A stretch of DNA of 64,000 bases from positions 67,033,629 through 67,097,628 of the forward strand of contig NC_134401.1 of assembly GCF_050003625.1 (NCBI RefSeq), written 5' to 3'. The notes beneath the pieces are model-generated. The model worked only from the letters and a program-made list of their open reading frames with translations, was not told where the DNA came from and ran no database searches. Made by a program: the position numbers and the translations under genes. Origin of the DNA: Haematobia irritans. Taxonomy: Eukaryota; Arthropoda; Insecta; Diptera; Muscidae. Shown in pieces: positions 1 through 10,479 of this stretch; position 1 is the stretch's first letter, and every line of letters begins with the position of its first letter.

Positions 1-594
1 TCGATGACACTTATCGATTACAGGTAGATAAAAGAAATATAGGAAAATTTCCTATATTCTAACAAGTGTGTTTCCTTAAGTTTTGAAAGGATTGAATACT
101 TCTTAGTACGAATGAACTAAAATGTTTTTCTATGCCAAGTATTATTCGTATGTATGATAAGCTTTCTGTAATAAAGGAAGTCAGAATTATCATTTTATAA
201 GAAATTTTACTAAATTTGAGGAAACTTGGTTTTAGTACGGTCTTTGTTTATTTTTACGAATGCTTTGTTATCAGTGAATAAAATTTTCTTGTTCAGTAGT
301 AAATTCTTATACCCAGCGAAGAAAACAGTATTAGTAAAATGCCATGCCTTATTATAGTTAATGAACTAGTCCTAACTGCTTTCAGTTTAGGATTTTTTTA
401 CTGAAGCAAGTAAATTTTATTATTTTAAACAAAAATTTAACTTAATGGAAATAAATTGGCTAAACTAAATTGATGAACATTTTTTCCTTTAGTTCCGAAG
501 GCACTTTTTTCTTGGTGCACTTTATGCACCAGTATTCACTTCATATATTTATCACTCTCTTTTTTTTCGTAATTTCACCACTTCTCCGCGTTTC
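1..594. other. Gene-free AT-rich stretch with repeat relics
   Basis: No reading frame here looks like protein. Phrases such as 'atgaactaaaatg' and 'tactaaatttgaggaaa' recur in the foldback family at 36.7-38.4 kb, so I read it as decayed MITE material rather than unique sequence. Confidence 0.4.
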
Positions 595-596
595 CT

Positions 597-966
597 TAAG
601 GCCGGTATGCACCTCTAGCGAAATTTTCGGTAGCAAAAATTTATTTAAGTCTACAACAAAAAAAACTGGGCTGTGTACACAAATTTTAAAACTGCTAATC
701 GCTTTTAAAAATTGTTAATATATGTTCCAAATATTCCTCAAATAAATTGTTTATTATTTACAGACCTTTTAAAACTTTTACGCACACAATGATTGTAATA
801 AATTAAATGTTTGCTGCCAAAATATGCTTTTGACAACCCTGTTATTTTCATTAGAGGTGCGTACCAGCTTACGAAATTGAACGCTACCGAAAATTTCGTT
901 AGCATAAATAGCAATGCATTTCTTATGGGAATGAAATTTTTCGCTAGAGGTGCATACCGGCCTTTA
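597..966. mobile_element. Foldback MITE, AAGGCCGGTATGCACC ends
   Basis: The left end reads AAGGCCGGTATGCACCTC and the right end is its inverse (GAGGTGCATACCGGCCTT), about 32 bp matching with few mismatches. It is flanked by TTAA on the left and TTTA on the right, suggesting a TTAA-like target. The interior also holds inverted 'TAGAGGTGCGTACC' and 'CCGAAAATTTCG' segments. There is no transposase. Its ends resemble those of the other 'AAGG(C/T)(C/G)GGTA' MITEs at 10.3, 14.0, 14.3 and 44.2-44.8 kb, so these are probably one superfamily of non-autonomous elements. Confidence 0.7.
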
Positions 967-969
967 GCT

Positions 970-1699
970 GAAATTACATACATAACGTTTACATATTTTT
1001 ATTTCATTTATTTTCATACATTTGAGAACATACAAAAAGCTTTATTTGTTTTGTTCTCATCAGTGTTGCGCTTTTGGTCGATTTCTGTAGTGTTGTGACT
1101 AATCGGGCACTTTTCGTACTATCGGGTTATCGGTTATCGATCGTCAAGTAAATCCTTAAGGGGGCAGCACACTACGTGGTTTGCCTACATTAGATTTCAA
1201 GTTGAATTCAAAGGTGTGAATAATTGTCGATATAGTTCGAATTTAATTCAAAGCTTTCGTTCATTCTCCGTACATTGGGATATTTTTGCAATTTCGCACT
1301 GGGAGAAATTATTCGGTCGTTCGATATTTGGTTGGATTTTGAGTATTTCTGGAATAAATATTTATTATTATTATTATAGTTATTGATTTATTTATATATT
1401 TATTGATTTCCCGTTTACTGTGTGTATAGAAATTTTTATCGTATCAAGCATTCGTGTGCACCCTACATTAGGCGTTTGCTGTTCCAAGGCAATTTTTAAT
1501 AGATAGGGTGCGGTTTACCTGTACGGGTTACAGGAATTTGATATTTTTTGAAGATTTTTAGTTTTCTCGGGGTTTGTCCGATTGTTTTGAGTCTCGGATA
1601 GTTGGTGGTCCGTTGTGGTTTTTGAGTCGTTTTTGTTGCTTCTTGGCTACATTGAATTTTCTTTGCGTGCTCCATATTGATAGTTGAACTTGAGATAGG
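970..1699. other. Unresolved 5' region of BEL/Pao element A
   Basis: No gene is visible. The 5' LTR and leader of element A should lie here, but I could not align any stretch convincingly with the 3' LTR at 9196. A weak resemblance around 'cgtacattgggatttttgca' may be chance. The 5' LTR is either absent or badly diverged. Confidence 0.3.
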
Positions 1700-3597
1700 A
1701 TGTCCGTCTCGGTGGTTAAACGCTTCATCAGGATTTCTGACGCCCTGATTAAATTTCATGCTCATTTTAATGGTATGAAAGAGCAACTCCTCCTCTTTCA
1801 TACCATTAAAATGAGCATGAGATGAGATGTCTTTAGTCTTGAGATTCGTCAAGTCGAATTAGGGAAATTGTGGGGGCGTGTTCAGAACACATATGAAGAG
1901 TGTTTAGCTGCGTTACAAGATTCCGGGGATACACCGTCCAGTGATATTGATTCCGTGGAGGGTAAATATGAGACTTCGCATGAAGTATATATGAATTGTT
2001 TGTCCGCGATAAATCGGAGATTGGCTCAGTCTCGGCGTTCACGTAGATCTTCGATTTCTTCATCTGTGACATCGGTCGCTACAGTATCGCGACAAAGTAT
2101 CGGGTCGCACAAATCGGGCGAACGATCGGAAGCGGTGTTGATCAACAATGCTTCTTCTTCGGTGACGGCTAATTGGGATGAAACGGTGCTTCGTAATGGC
2201 AATGAGAAGTTTGGAGGTGAGGTTGCCGTGGGCGGCCCCCCACTTGGTGATATGGTTCACAACTTAACATTGCCACCTTGCGATACGGATATATTTGAGG
2301 GAAATTTTCTAAGTTGGCCCACATTCCGGGATTTATTTCAAGCGGTATACGTTAATAATTCGAGATTGACTGACGTTGAACGCTTGTGTCATCTAGTGCG
2401 GAAAACAAGCGGTGAAGCAAGGGAAATCGTCTCGAAATTTCCTCTTACACATCGGAGCTTCGCCCTCGCGTGGAAGGCCCTCGTTGATGCGTACGACAAT
2501 AAGCGGGTCCTGGTTCATAACCAACTTAAATCTCTTTTTGCGATTTCGGCGGTAACGGTTGAGACAAGTTCGGCGTTAAAGTCAATTCAGCGCGGAATGG
2601 AAGGATGTCTTTCGGCATTGAACACTTATGAGGTTTCCACCGATAATTGGGACCAGATACTCGTATTCATTTGTCTTCAACGTTTGCCGAGGATCACGCA
2701 GACTCTGTGGGAGCAGAGTGTTAGGGACAAGTCTGCTCTTTCATCGTGGAATGAGTTGGACAGCTTCCTTACGGAAAGGGTTCGCACTCTTATGTGTTTA
2801 CATGATCGACGCGAGGAAAAGTCGCATTCGAAGGACCAGAAGGTTAAGACTCATTTAGCGAGTACGGTGACCCCTCAGCCCGGTCTAAGTTCGAAGTCGG
2901 CTTGTATATTATGTCCGAAGCATAGTCATAAACTTTCGGCGTGTCAGAAGTTTAGGAAACTTTCGCCTGCGGAGCGTTTTTCGTCAATAAAACGTCATCG
3001 CCTTTGTTTGAATTGTTTGGTAAAGGGCCACGAGGCTAAAGATTGCACGAGTAAACACCGTTGTTCGAAATGTGATCAAAGGCATCACTCCTTATTGCAT
3101 CGCGATGGTTTGGCTTCGGCCCGTTCGGATTTGGCTGCCGCTGCCTCCACCAATGTTTCTGGCACTGGCCAGTCTTTACAACCGTCTGACCCGAGTCCGC
3201 TTAGTTTTCAACCTACCTCTACTTCTACTTCGAGCGGTGTGGTATCACGACAAGTTTTCCATTTATCGCAAAATAGGTCGGTACTATTGGGGACGGCGAT
3301 GATCAATATCGTGCATCAGGGAGTTACGTATCCCGCTCGTGCACTTATAGATCCAGCGTCTGAGGCCTCGTTTATCACGGAGCGCCTGCAAAATCGATTG
3401 AAACTGGAGGTACAGACAACTAGGGTGACGATTTCGGGTGTTAATAGTGCAGTTTCGGCAACGTCGAATAGATTATGTACTTTGAAGATAGGCTCTCCTC
3501 TTGATGCTTCAATTCTTTTGGAGACGACTGCTTGGGTGCTGCCGTATATTTCGGGAAATTTGCCTACCTTTTCGATTTCAACGGAGCTTAGGTCGGA
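1700..3597 (+). pseudogene. Broken gag-protease of BEL/Pao element A
   Basis: Gag packages the element RNA and the protease matures the polyprotein. The ATG at 1700 opens a frame that stays in register with the main frame (from 1868, where only a TTG is present) but meets TGA at 1823-1825, created by a hairpin-forming duplication. The DUF1759-type Gag segment is recognised at 'FLSWPTFRDLFQAVY' (about 2300). Three zinc-knuckle-like Cys/His clusters follow at about 2900-3105 (CxxC..H, CLNCL..H, CSKCDQRHHSLLH). The protease DUF1758-type segment begins at 'ARALIDPASEASFI' (about 3337). Its catalytic triplet is D-P-A instead of D-[ST]-G, so activity is doubtful. The frame is cut after 'STELRS' by a non-LTR insertion and resumes at 4665. 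Confidence 0.85.
1756..1820. repeat. Perfect 28-bp inverted repeat, 9-nt loop, inside gag
   Basis: Bases 1756-1783 are the exact reverse complement of 1793-1820, with CAACTCCTC between them. The arm contains GGTATGAAAGAG. The right arm appears to be a foldback copy of coding sequence just after the gag start, and it introduces the in-frame stop at 1823. Confidence 0.9.
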
Positions 3598-4658
3598 GAC
3601 AACAAGTTTGAGACTCTAATTCCCAACAGTGAGGCGTGGTGTACACGGACCCCGGGGAATAAAAGATATATAGATTTCTACACTGATGGCTCCAAATTGG
3701 ATGGCCAAGTGGGTTTCGGAGTATTTTCTAAAGATCTGGAACTTCGAATAGCGAAAAGATTACCTGATCACTGTAGTGCTTTTCAGGCTGAAATATTAGC
3801 AATAAGAGAAGTGGTGAATTGGCTGAGAAGTAATGCTCCAAGCAATATTGGCATTAATATATACTCAGACAGTCAACCTGCAATAAAATCCTTGGACTCT
3901 GTGTTCCTCAACTCGAAAACGGCCATCGACTGCCGCAAATCTCTCAATGAGATGGCTGAGCAGCACAATATTCACCTAATATGGGTGCCTGGCCACAGGA
4001 ACATACCGGGGAACTGCGAAGCAGATGAGCTAGCAAGGCTAGGAACTACCTTACATATTCCAGGGGAACTAGAATCTGTTGGTATGCCTCTGGCTACCTG
4101 CAAGCTCTTACTGCGTGAGAAGGCTGTCATGATGGCAAATGTTCGATGGGAGAATTGTAAGGGTTGTAACGACACCAAGCAAATATGGCCCCATTTAAAC
4201 TTAAACCGCACATTAGATATGCTAGTGTTCTCGAGACGCCAGATATCACTCCTGATATCTGCTATAGCGGGTCGCTGCCTGATAGGCGATTTTGCAAAAA
4301 CTATTGGTGCGAAGTATAATGACTATTGTATGAGCTGTCATGATGCGGAGGAAAAGGAATCAATAAAACACCTCTTGTGTGAGTGTCCTGCATTTTGTGT
4401 AAGGCGTAAGCAACTTTTAGGAGCATATAGCTTCAGATTACTAGCGGACCTGGAAAACGTTAACTTAAGCAGTCTGCTAATGTTTTTGGAACAATCCGGT
4501 TGGTTCAACAGAAGAAAATAATCGAGAAGGTTCAACGGTTAAAACTATAAGTGCCCATATGTAATAGGTACTTTTAGTTAATGTGGTATCACAATGGACT
4601 GAATAGTCTAAGTGAGCCTGAATCTTAATCGGGCTGCCACTTTAACCTAACCTAACCT
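3598..4658 (+). mobile_element. 5'-truncated LOA-like non-LTR element inside element A
   Basis: Only the 3' end of a non-LTR retrotransposon is present: an RNase H region, a short 3' UTR and a terminal tail of CCTAA units. It is the same family as elements D (23.2-27.2 kb) and E (30.5-33.65 kb) on the other strand. Flanks 'aggtcggagaca' (left) and 'aggtaggatata' (right) match at 8 of 12 positions and sit in the same reading frame of element A. They are probably a degraded target-site duplication. 5' truncation is typical of target-primed reverse transcription. Confidence 0.85.
3604..4521 (+). pseudogene. RNase H domain fragment of LOA-like ORF2
   Basis: The frame is open from the insertion junction and lacks its own start. 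It holds a type I RNase H, which degrades RNA in the RNA-DNA hybrid during retrotransposition. The catalytic set is visible: D in 'FYTDGS', E in 'QAEILAI', D in 'IYSDSQ', and H/D in 'VPGHRNIPGNCEADELA'. A C-terminal Cys/His motif 'CMSCHD..HLLCECP' follows, as in many ORF2 proteins. The protein ends at a stop at 4519-4521. It is highly similar to the minus-strand frame at 23313-24254. It cannot move by itself because endonuclease and RT are missing. Confidence 0.88.
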
Positions 4659-6725
4659 AGGTAGGATATACCGAATATTCAGTTGGCAGATGCGAATTTA
4701 TTTGTATCTCGTCCTGTCGAGGTTTTGTTGGGTGCAGATCTTTATTCAAAGATTTTGTTGGAAGGTTGTCTTCAGATAACTTCTGCTTCTCTACTCGCGC
4801 AGAAGAGTATTTTTGGTTGGCTTGTCACGGGTCCTATTCCTGTAGCTCAAGTTCGTTCGTTTTCGACAACAATTTCGGTTCGCAATGGGGACGATATTGA
4901 AAAGACGCTTTTGCGCTTTTGGGAGTTGGAGGAGACGCCACTGGGCAAGAGTTTGTCCCCTTCGGACAGATTTCGTGAGGAGAACTATGTTAGGACCACC
5001 CGCAGGGACTCGGATGGTAGGTATATTGTTACGCTGCCACTCAAGGCGGATTTTTCTGCAGACGGGTATCTAGGGGAGTCTCGGGCGAGCGTTTTGCGAC
5101 AGTATATCCGTAATGAGACGTCACTTTTGCGGAAACCGGACATTAAGGTGGTGTACGACAATGTGGTGAGGGAATATCTTGAATTGGATCATATGAGACC
5201 AGTCTCCTCCACGGTCTCGCAAGGCACGTTATCGTGTTATTTGCCTCACCACCCGGTTATAAATCTTGCGAAGCAGTCCATTAAGCTTCGTGTAATTTTC
5301 AATGCGTCAAATAAGACGTCTAATGGGAACAGTTTGAATGACATTCTTCATGTTGGACCGACATTGCAGCTTGACCTTGTGTTGCTCATTTTGAGGTGGC
5401 GGCTGTATAAGTTTGTCTTCAATTGTGACATCACTCAGATGTATAGACAGATTCGTGTGGATCCTGCCCACACTCCGCTGCAGAGGATTCTTTATAGGGA
5501 CTCTCCAGATGGGACAATTCGGGACTATGAGTTACAGACGGTAACTTTTGGCGTTAATTGCGTCCCTTATCTCGCAATTCGGACGCTTCTGCAGTTGGCA
5601 GATGATACGGAGGACAGATGTCCTCTCGCGGCGCACATTTTGCGCAAATCTATGTATGTGGACGACGTTCTATCAGGGGGTCATGATCTTGAGTCAGCAT
5701 TGGCGGTGCGGGATCAGTTGGTGGCTGCTCTTTCTACGGCGAAGTTTGAGCTCAGGAAGTGGACAGCTAACGATAGGGCCCTTTTAGATGGATTGCCTTT
5801 GGAGTATTTGGTGGATGTCCAGGTTTCGTCGTTCGTTGAGGCGAGCAGTTCGAAGCCTTTGGGTATTAGGTGGAATGCCCAGTTGGATTCGTTTTATTTC
5901 TCGGTGGATCCGATCAATAGTAGGTCGCATTTTACGAAACGGGAAGTTCTTTCGGCTATCGCGAGGCTGTTTGATCCCGTGGGGTGGTTGGGCCCGGTTA
6001 TTGTTACTGCGAAGATCATCATGCAGAAGGTATGGTCGGATAACATTGGTTGGGATGAATTTCTTTCGCCTTCCACTGAGCGAGCATGGAAATCTTTTGT
6101 TGAGTTGTACCCTGGCGTTAATTCTATTAGTATACCTAGATGGGTTCAATATGTTTCAGGGGCGAGTACCGAGCTTCATGTTTTTTCAGATGCCTCGGAA
6201 AAGGCATATGCGGGGGTAGTTTATATTAGGATTGTTACGCCTGATGGTCGGATTTTGGATTTGGAGTTGTGTGGCGCGGTTTTGGCTTCGGAGTTGCTGA
6301 AAACTATAGTTCGCGAGATTGGTATTGGGCTTGGTCAGGTGTATTGTTGGACGGATTCGACTATTGTCCTGTCTTGGTTGAGGAAGACTCCATCCACATG
6401 GACGACATTTGTGGCCAATAGGGTCTGTCGCATTCAGGAGAATGTGGGTCATGGTAATTGGTATCATGTGAGGTCTGAGGATAACCCTGCCGATCTTGGT
6501 AGCCGTGGGGTTACTCCTGCAGACTTGGCGGCATCTCGTATTTGGTGGCATGGGCCGCATTGGTTATCTCGTGATAGCTCGGAATGGTCCATTCGGGACT
6601 TGGCTCAGTGTGAGACCGATCTTGAGGTTCGTCCCATCAGAAGTTATGCTTCGTTTTTTTCTGCAGGCGAGGACATTCTGGAGTGTTTTTCTTCGCTTGA
6701 CCGTGCGCTACGTGTTGTATCGTAG
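4659..6725 (+). pseudogene. Reverse transcriptase / RNase H part of BEL/Pao element A
   Basis: This continues the gag-protease frame after the LOA-like insertion ('IQLADANLF..LLGADLYSKILLEG'), beginning with the tail of the protease region that ends at 'SIFGWLVTG'. RT palm motifs are present: 'FNCDITQMYRQ', 'TFGVNCVPYLAIR' and the catalytic 'YVDD' (about 5655). The connection and 'ARLFDPVGWLGP' segment are complete here, unlike in element B. RNase H follows: D in 'FSDASEKAYAG', E in 'LELCGA', D in 'CWTDST', and 'NPADLGSRG'. Compared with element B, about 18-20 residues before 'LELCGA' are missing in frame. Translation stops at 6723-6725 although homology continues. Confidence 0.88.
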
Positions 6726-6865
6726 TTGCGTTTTTTCCAGCGAACTCATTCGGCACATAGAGGTCGTGTTGAATTTCCGAGTCTGTGTATTTCGTCGGCT
6801 GAGATTAGGGAAACGAGACTTCGTTTGGTGGTTTTGGCACAGAGGGCTAATATGGGTCGGATTAC

Positions 6866-7828
6866 ATGACTTTGTTGAGGAAAAAGCCTTTAGACTCTAA
6901 GAGTTCTTTGCTGGCTCTCAATCCTTTTGTAGATGATAAGGGTATGATGCGAATGAACGGTCGGTTGTCTCGTTCGCCTACTCTTTCCTATAGTGAGCGG
7001 CATCCTATAATTTTGCCATATGGGTGTCGATTTTTAAAACTATTGGTTAGTTTTGTTCATCTGGTTTCCATTCATGGAGGTAATCAGCTGGTGTTGCGGA
7101 TTTTAAGGATCGAGTATTGGATACCGCGTGTGAAGAATTTGGTTCGCACGGTCATTCACAATTGTAAGCCTTGTATTTTGAAGAGGAAGCGATCATGTAG
7201 TCAGATTATGGCTGCGCTTCCTCCGGAGAGAACTATTCCTGACAGACCTTTTACTACTACCGGGGTGGACTTCGCCGGTCCTTTCGAGATAAAGTCATTT
7301 ACTGGTCGGTATTGTAAGATTACAAAGGGCTATGTTTGCGTTTTCGTGTGTTTTGGTACGAAGGCTATTCATTTGGAGGCCGTGTCGCACTTGTCGACGG
7401 CTAACTTCTTGGCTGCATTTCATCGCTTTATTGCGCGTCGCGGTTGTCCGGACACCATTTTTTAGGACAATGGCACCAATTTTGTTGGCGCGTCTCGGGA
7501 AATCGAGAGGGATTTTAAAGCTTTTCTTAGGGAAGGTTGTGATTCCGTTTCTTCGACTTTTGCTCATCGGGGCCTGTCGTGGCGTTTCATCCCAGCTGGA
7601 GCTCCACATATGGGTGGATTGTGGGAGGCTGGGGTCAAGAGTTTTAAGCTTCACTTTCGGAAGGAGGCGCAGAATCTTAGGTATACGTTCGAGGAGCTAT
7701 CGACGGTTCTAGCTAGGATAGAGGCTTGTTTGAATTCGCGCCCTCTTTGTCCATTGTCCGAGGATTCAGGTGAGCTAGATGCGCTCACTCCCGGTCATTT
7801 TTTGATAGGTGCTCCGCTTCTCGCCCCC
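6866..7828 (+). pseudogene. Integrase part of BEL/Pao element A
   Basis: Integrase inserts the cDNA into the chromosome. The H2C2-like zinc-binding region (about 7005-7190; 'HLVSIHGGNQ', 'CKPCILKRK') precedes the DDE core. The first D is in 'GVDFAGP' (about 7266), the second in 'DNGTNF' (7466 onward), and the E is in '[12 protein letters not shown]' (7610 onward). A single nonsense codon, TAG at 7463-7465, falls just before the second catalytic D, and the frame is otherwise open through it. Bases 6726-6865 hold the linker in a disrupted frame. The C-terminal domain seen in element B is deleted: the frame is lost after 'GAPLLAPAE'. Confidence 0.85.
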
Positions 7829-8875
7829 GCGGAGCTCCTTGATCTCATTCTTCGTCGACGGCTTGGAAGATTTCGACGAATTGATGGAAATGTCGGAGGA
7901 AGAGATCCGTAGCGAAACTGCGACCACGGCGATTTCGGAAGCTGTAGTAACTGAGGAAACTCCCGCACTCGTCAATCCGGTACCTGTCCTGGCTCCTCCA
8001 CAGTCGTCAGTGATTACCACCCTGCCACCAACATATGTGTCTGCACAATCCGGACCGTCCTCGAAAGCGGTTGCGATGGAGAAGCCTGGCAGCACGGAAT
8101 CTTTCTCGTGTAGGGTGTGTGGTCGGAAGCACCCTCTCCGGTTTTGTAGGAAGTTTTTAGGCATGTCTTCCGAGGGGCGCATTAGGAGGGTTGTGAGGTT
8201 TCGCTATTGTTCGCGTTGCCTGGCTCACACCCACCAAACGAAGGATTGCGTGAGTCCTAAGGGGTGTGAGAAGTGCGGCGGCGACCATCACACCATGTTA
8301 CACTCGGATCCCGTTAAGGCGGACCGGGCTAGAAAGCCGCGAAACTCCCGCCGGGCTCATTTGAGGACTCCCGTAGTTTCTTCGCGCATCGGTGAAGACG
8401 GAACGCGAGCGTGTGCTGCGTCTACGATGATTGGGCATCTGCCGTTGCAATGTGTCGTCTCTTTGTCGCCGAGCCTGGTTGTCCGCATAAGTTCGTCGGG
8501 GGGATCTGTGGCGGTTCGAGCGGTGATTGACAACTGCACACGCCAGAACCAGATTTGTGCCTCGATGGTCGCAAACTTGCGTCTCCCGGTGTCAATCATT
8601 GACGGCGCTCGTATGTATCGGTTGACCGTGGCATCATCGTACGACCCATTACAGCGGTTAACGTTACTCGCGAGGGTTGCTAATTTGGAGCATGTCCGTA
8701 CTCGGGCAGAATCGGTTCCGGAGAGAATTAAGGACTCATTTCTGGGCCTTCCGTTGTTTTTGGTCCCGAAGTCTACGCGCGCATCGTCACGGACCGAGTC
8801 TATACGGCGCCTGCTTTGCCCGTGGCGCATTATACCATATTTGGTTGGGTGCTCTCGGGAGTGTGCAACATTTGA
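7829..8875 (+). pseudogene. Third ORF of element A: second knuckle-protease copy
   Basis: Downstream of integrase lies a frame unlike env. It has an acidic lead ('DFDELMEMSEEE'), then Cys/His clusters 'CRVCGRKHPLRFC', 'CSRCLAHTHQTKDC' and 'CEKCGGDHHTMLH' (about 8110-8300). A protease-like segment follows with 'VIDNCTRQNQICASMV' (about 8522). A T-run at about 8751-8756 causes a 1-nt frameshift. In the other frame the homology continues 'PEVYARI..YTIFGWVLSG' to the TGA at 8873-8875. The layout matches the third ORF of element B (56687-57790) and also each element's own gag-protease. The start is lost in the deletion that joins it to integrase. D-N-C replaces D-[ST]-G, so it is unlikely to cleave peptides. 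Confidence 0.8.
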
Positions 8876-9036
8876 GTCCTTTCTGGCTCGCCCGGGTCCC
8901 TACTGGCCCACGTTTGTTGGTGTTGTTGTGGTTGCTGACCGTAGAGTACCCTAGAGTCCCTACTGACTCACTGCGGTCCTTTCTGGCCGATTAATTTTTT
9001 GGAGTACTTATGTGCTTATTGTGGTCCCTACTGGCC
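8874..9036 (+). repeat. Five copies of a GGTCCCTACTGGCC-like motif
   Basis: Motif copies start near 8874, 8894, 8953, 8973 and 9021 (consensus GRGTCCYTWCTGGCC). They form two pairs spaced 20 bp apart plus a single copy. They lie between the third ORF and the polypurine tract, i.e. in the 3' untranslated part of element A. Function unknown. I did not see them in element B. Confidence 0.75.
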
Positions 9037-9179
9037 AATTAGTTATAAGTTGAATTTTGAAAAGAATTGAATTAAATATTTGAAGGAAAAATAATGTAAT
9101 AAAAGGTAGAAAATATGAAACACTGCACTGTGCCTTTTAGTCATAAGCTTTGTATATAGTTACAACATATCACGATGTT

Positions 9180-9540
9180 GCAAGGTGGGCGGCAATGTTG
9201 AAGTTAGAATAAATAAGTTGCTTAATTTGTCGTTTTCGTTTTCTACGTGTACTGGCAACTTTCATTTTGATTTTCGTACATTGTTGCAACCCTGTGGGAT
9301 TTTTGCACATATTTTACCGAGTAATTCGTTGTTTTTTGATATGATTGACGCCCCCACCTTCTCCATCTTGATTATTGTTTTGTTATTGCTAAATAAACCT
9401 CTGGATCACTCGGATCGTTTTTGCATATTGGTCTTTACATATCGTTGTAAACTAAAAGGTAAACTTGTTACCCATAATTAAAACAATCTAAATAAAGCTT
9501 ACGGCTACCCTCATTTAATATTATAAAACCGTAACCAACT
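9180..9540 (+). repeat. Polypurine tract and probable 3' LTR of element A
   Basis: The sequence 'gcaaggtgggcggcaa' ends at 9195 directly before TGTTGAAG, matching the position and style of the element B junction (gcaagggggccggaa then TGTTTAGG). The LTR therefore most likely starts at 9196. It contains AATAAA-like signals near 9207, 9390 and 9491. Its 3' end and target duplication were not identified, so 9540 is a guess. Confidence 0.55.
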
Positions 9541-10295
9541 TTGCGTTTTATTTTTTATATCTTTTCATTTGCGCTTACGGCGAACATAAGTGGTATTTAA
9601 AAAATATTTTTTTACGAAAAATGAACTTGAAAGCGGATAGCAATTTCTTACTGGCAATTCCTTTAGTTAATAATTGTTGGTAGAAAACATTTTTAGTTCA
9701 CATGTAATTAAATTTATAGACATTTTAGTCAAAAATATTAGATAACATTTCATGAAGTTTTTGCAAATTTTAAGTTAAAAGTTTCATCGTTCTTAGACTG
9801 ATATGCATTTAAGAGTATTGTTTTTAGAGTAAATTGTGGACAGATGCGATGATCTAATGCATAGTAAAGAGATATTTCTTGGCAAAGTGAAATATGATTA
9901 ATGTAAAGATGATGTGAGTCAGAGTGAGAAGAGCATGCATTGAGAGCAATGCAATAATGAGTAATGGTAGCGAGTGCTGGTATCTTGTATATCTGAGCGT
10001 GGGGTTGTTTTTATTTTTCTTCTTTCAGCAGATTGTGTGTGTTATTCGCGGATGGTTTACTGTCTGCATGGGGTGTTGTTTTCAATGAAGGCACATGTGT
10101 TTTTTTTTGTAGGCATGTTTGGGTTTTGTCCGGGTTTGTTTGGCATACTTCAGTTGTATAGTTGGCGTTGGCGTGTGCTGTTGTATCTTTTTAGCAGGTA
10201 TGCCATAAGGGAATATAAAGGTATGGAATATTTTGGTATTTTGAGATATATTAGCGTTTTCTTATTAAGCCTTTTAAGTGAGTTATTAATACTTT
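9541..10295. other. Gene-free AT-rich stretch
   Basis: I see no protein, RNA or mobile-element signature. One 107-codon frame (9974-10297) is low-complexity and hydrophobic by composition and lacks any motif, so I do not call it a gene. Confidence 0.4.
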
Positions 10296-10418
10296 AAGGT
10301 GGGTATTAAGTTCGAGTTTAGCCGCTAAAATCGTCATTTTTTCATGATTACTTTTCTTTAATAATCGATTTTAAGGAATACAAACTTAGCGGCTGAACTC
10401 GAACTTAGTACCCACCTT
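10296..10418. mobile_element. 123-bp foldback MITE, AAGGTGGGTATTAAG ends
   Basis: Left end AAGGTGGGTATTAAGTTCG and right end CGAACTTAGTACCCACCTT are inverted repeats of about 33 bp with few mismatches, nearly meeting in the middle. The flanks TTTA/TTTAA fit a T-rich target. A close relative lies at 44.54-44.77 kb. Confidence 0.85.
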
Positions 10419-10479
10419 TAGCGATGAGATGTACGATGGTGATCGGAAGCTTAGAAAAATCATTAAGAAAAGTGCTGAA

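Larger units (their letters stand above)
1700..9540 (+). mobile_element. BEL/Pao LTR retrotransposon 'A', decayed and interrupted
   Basis: The order gag, protease, RT, RNase H, integrase and extra zinc-knuckle ORF is that of the BEL/Pao superfamily, and it is collinear with element B at 49.9-58.4 kb. It is inactive. The lesions I see are an inverted duplication with a stop near the gag start, a LOA-like insertion after the protease, a small in-frame gap in RNase H, stops and frameshifts before and inside integrase, a deletion that fuses integrase to the third ORF, and a 1-nt shift near its end. The 3' boundary is approximate. G+C is visibly higher than the surrounding sequence. Confidence 0.88.

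Noticed and set aside
470..1098. Short frames on both strands (82-95 codons)
   Set aside because: They lie in or next to a foldback MITE, mirror each other across the inverted repeat, and have no protein character.
9974..10297. 107-codon hydrophobic frame
   Set aside because: Composition follows the T/G-rich DNA. There is no motif, no splice context and no repeat elsewhere.
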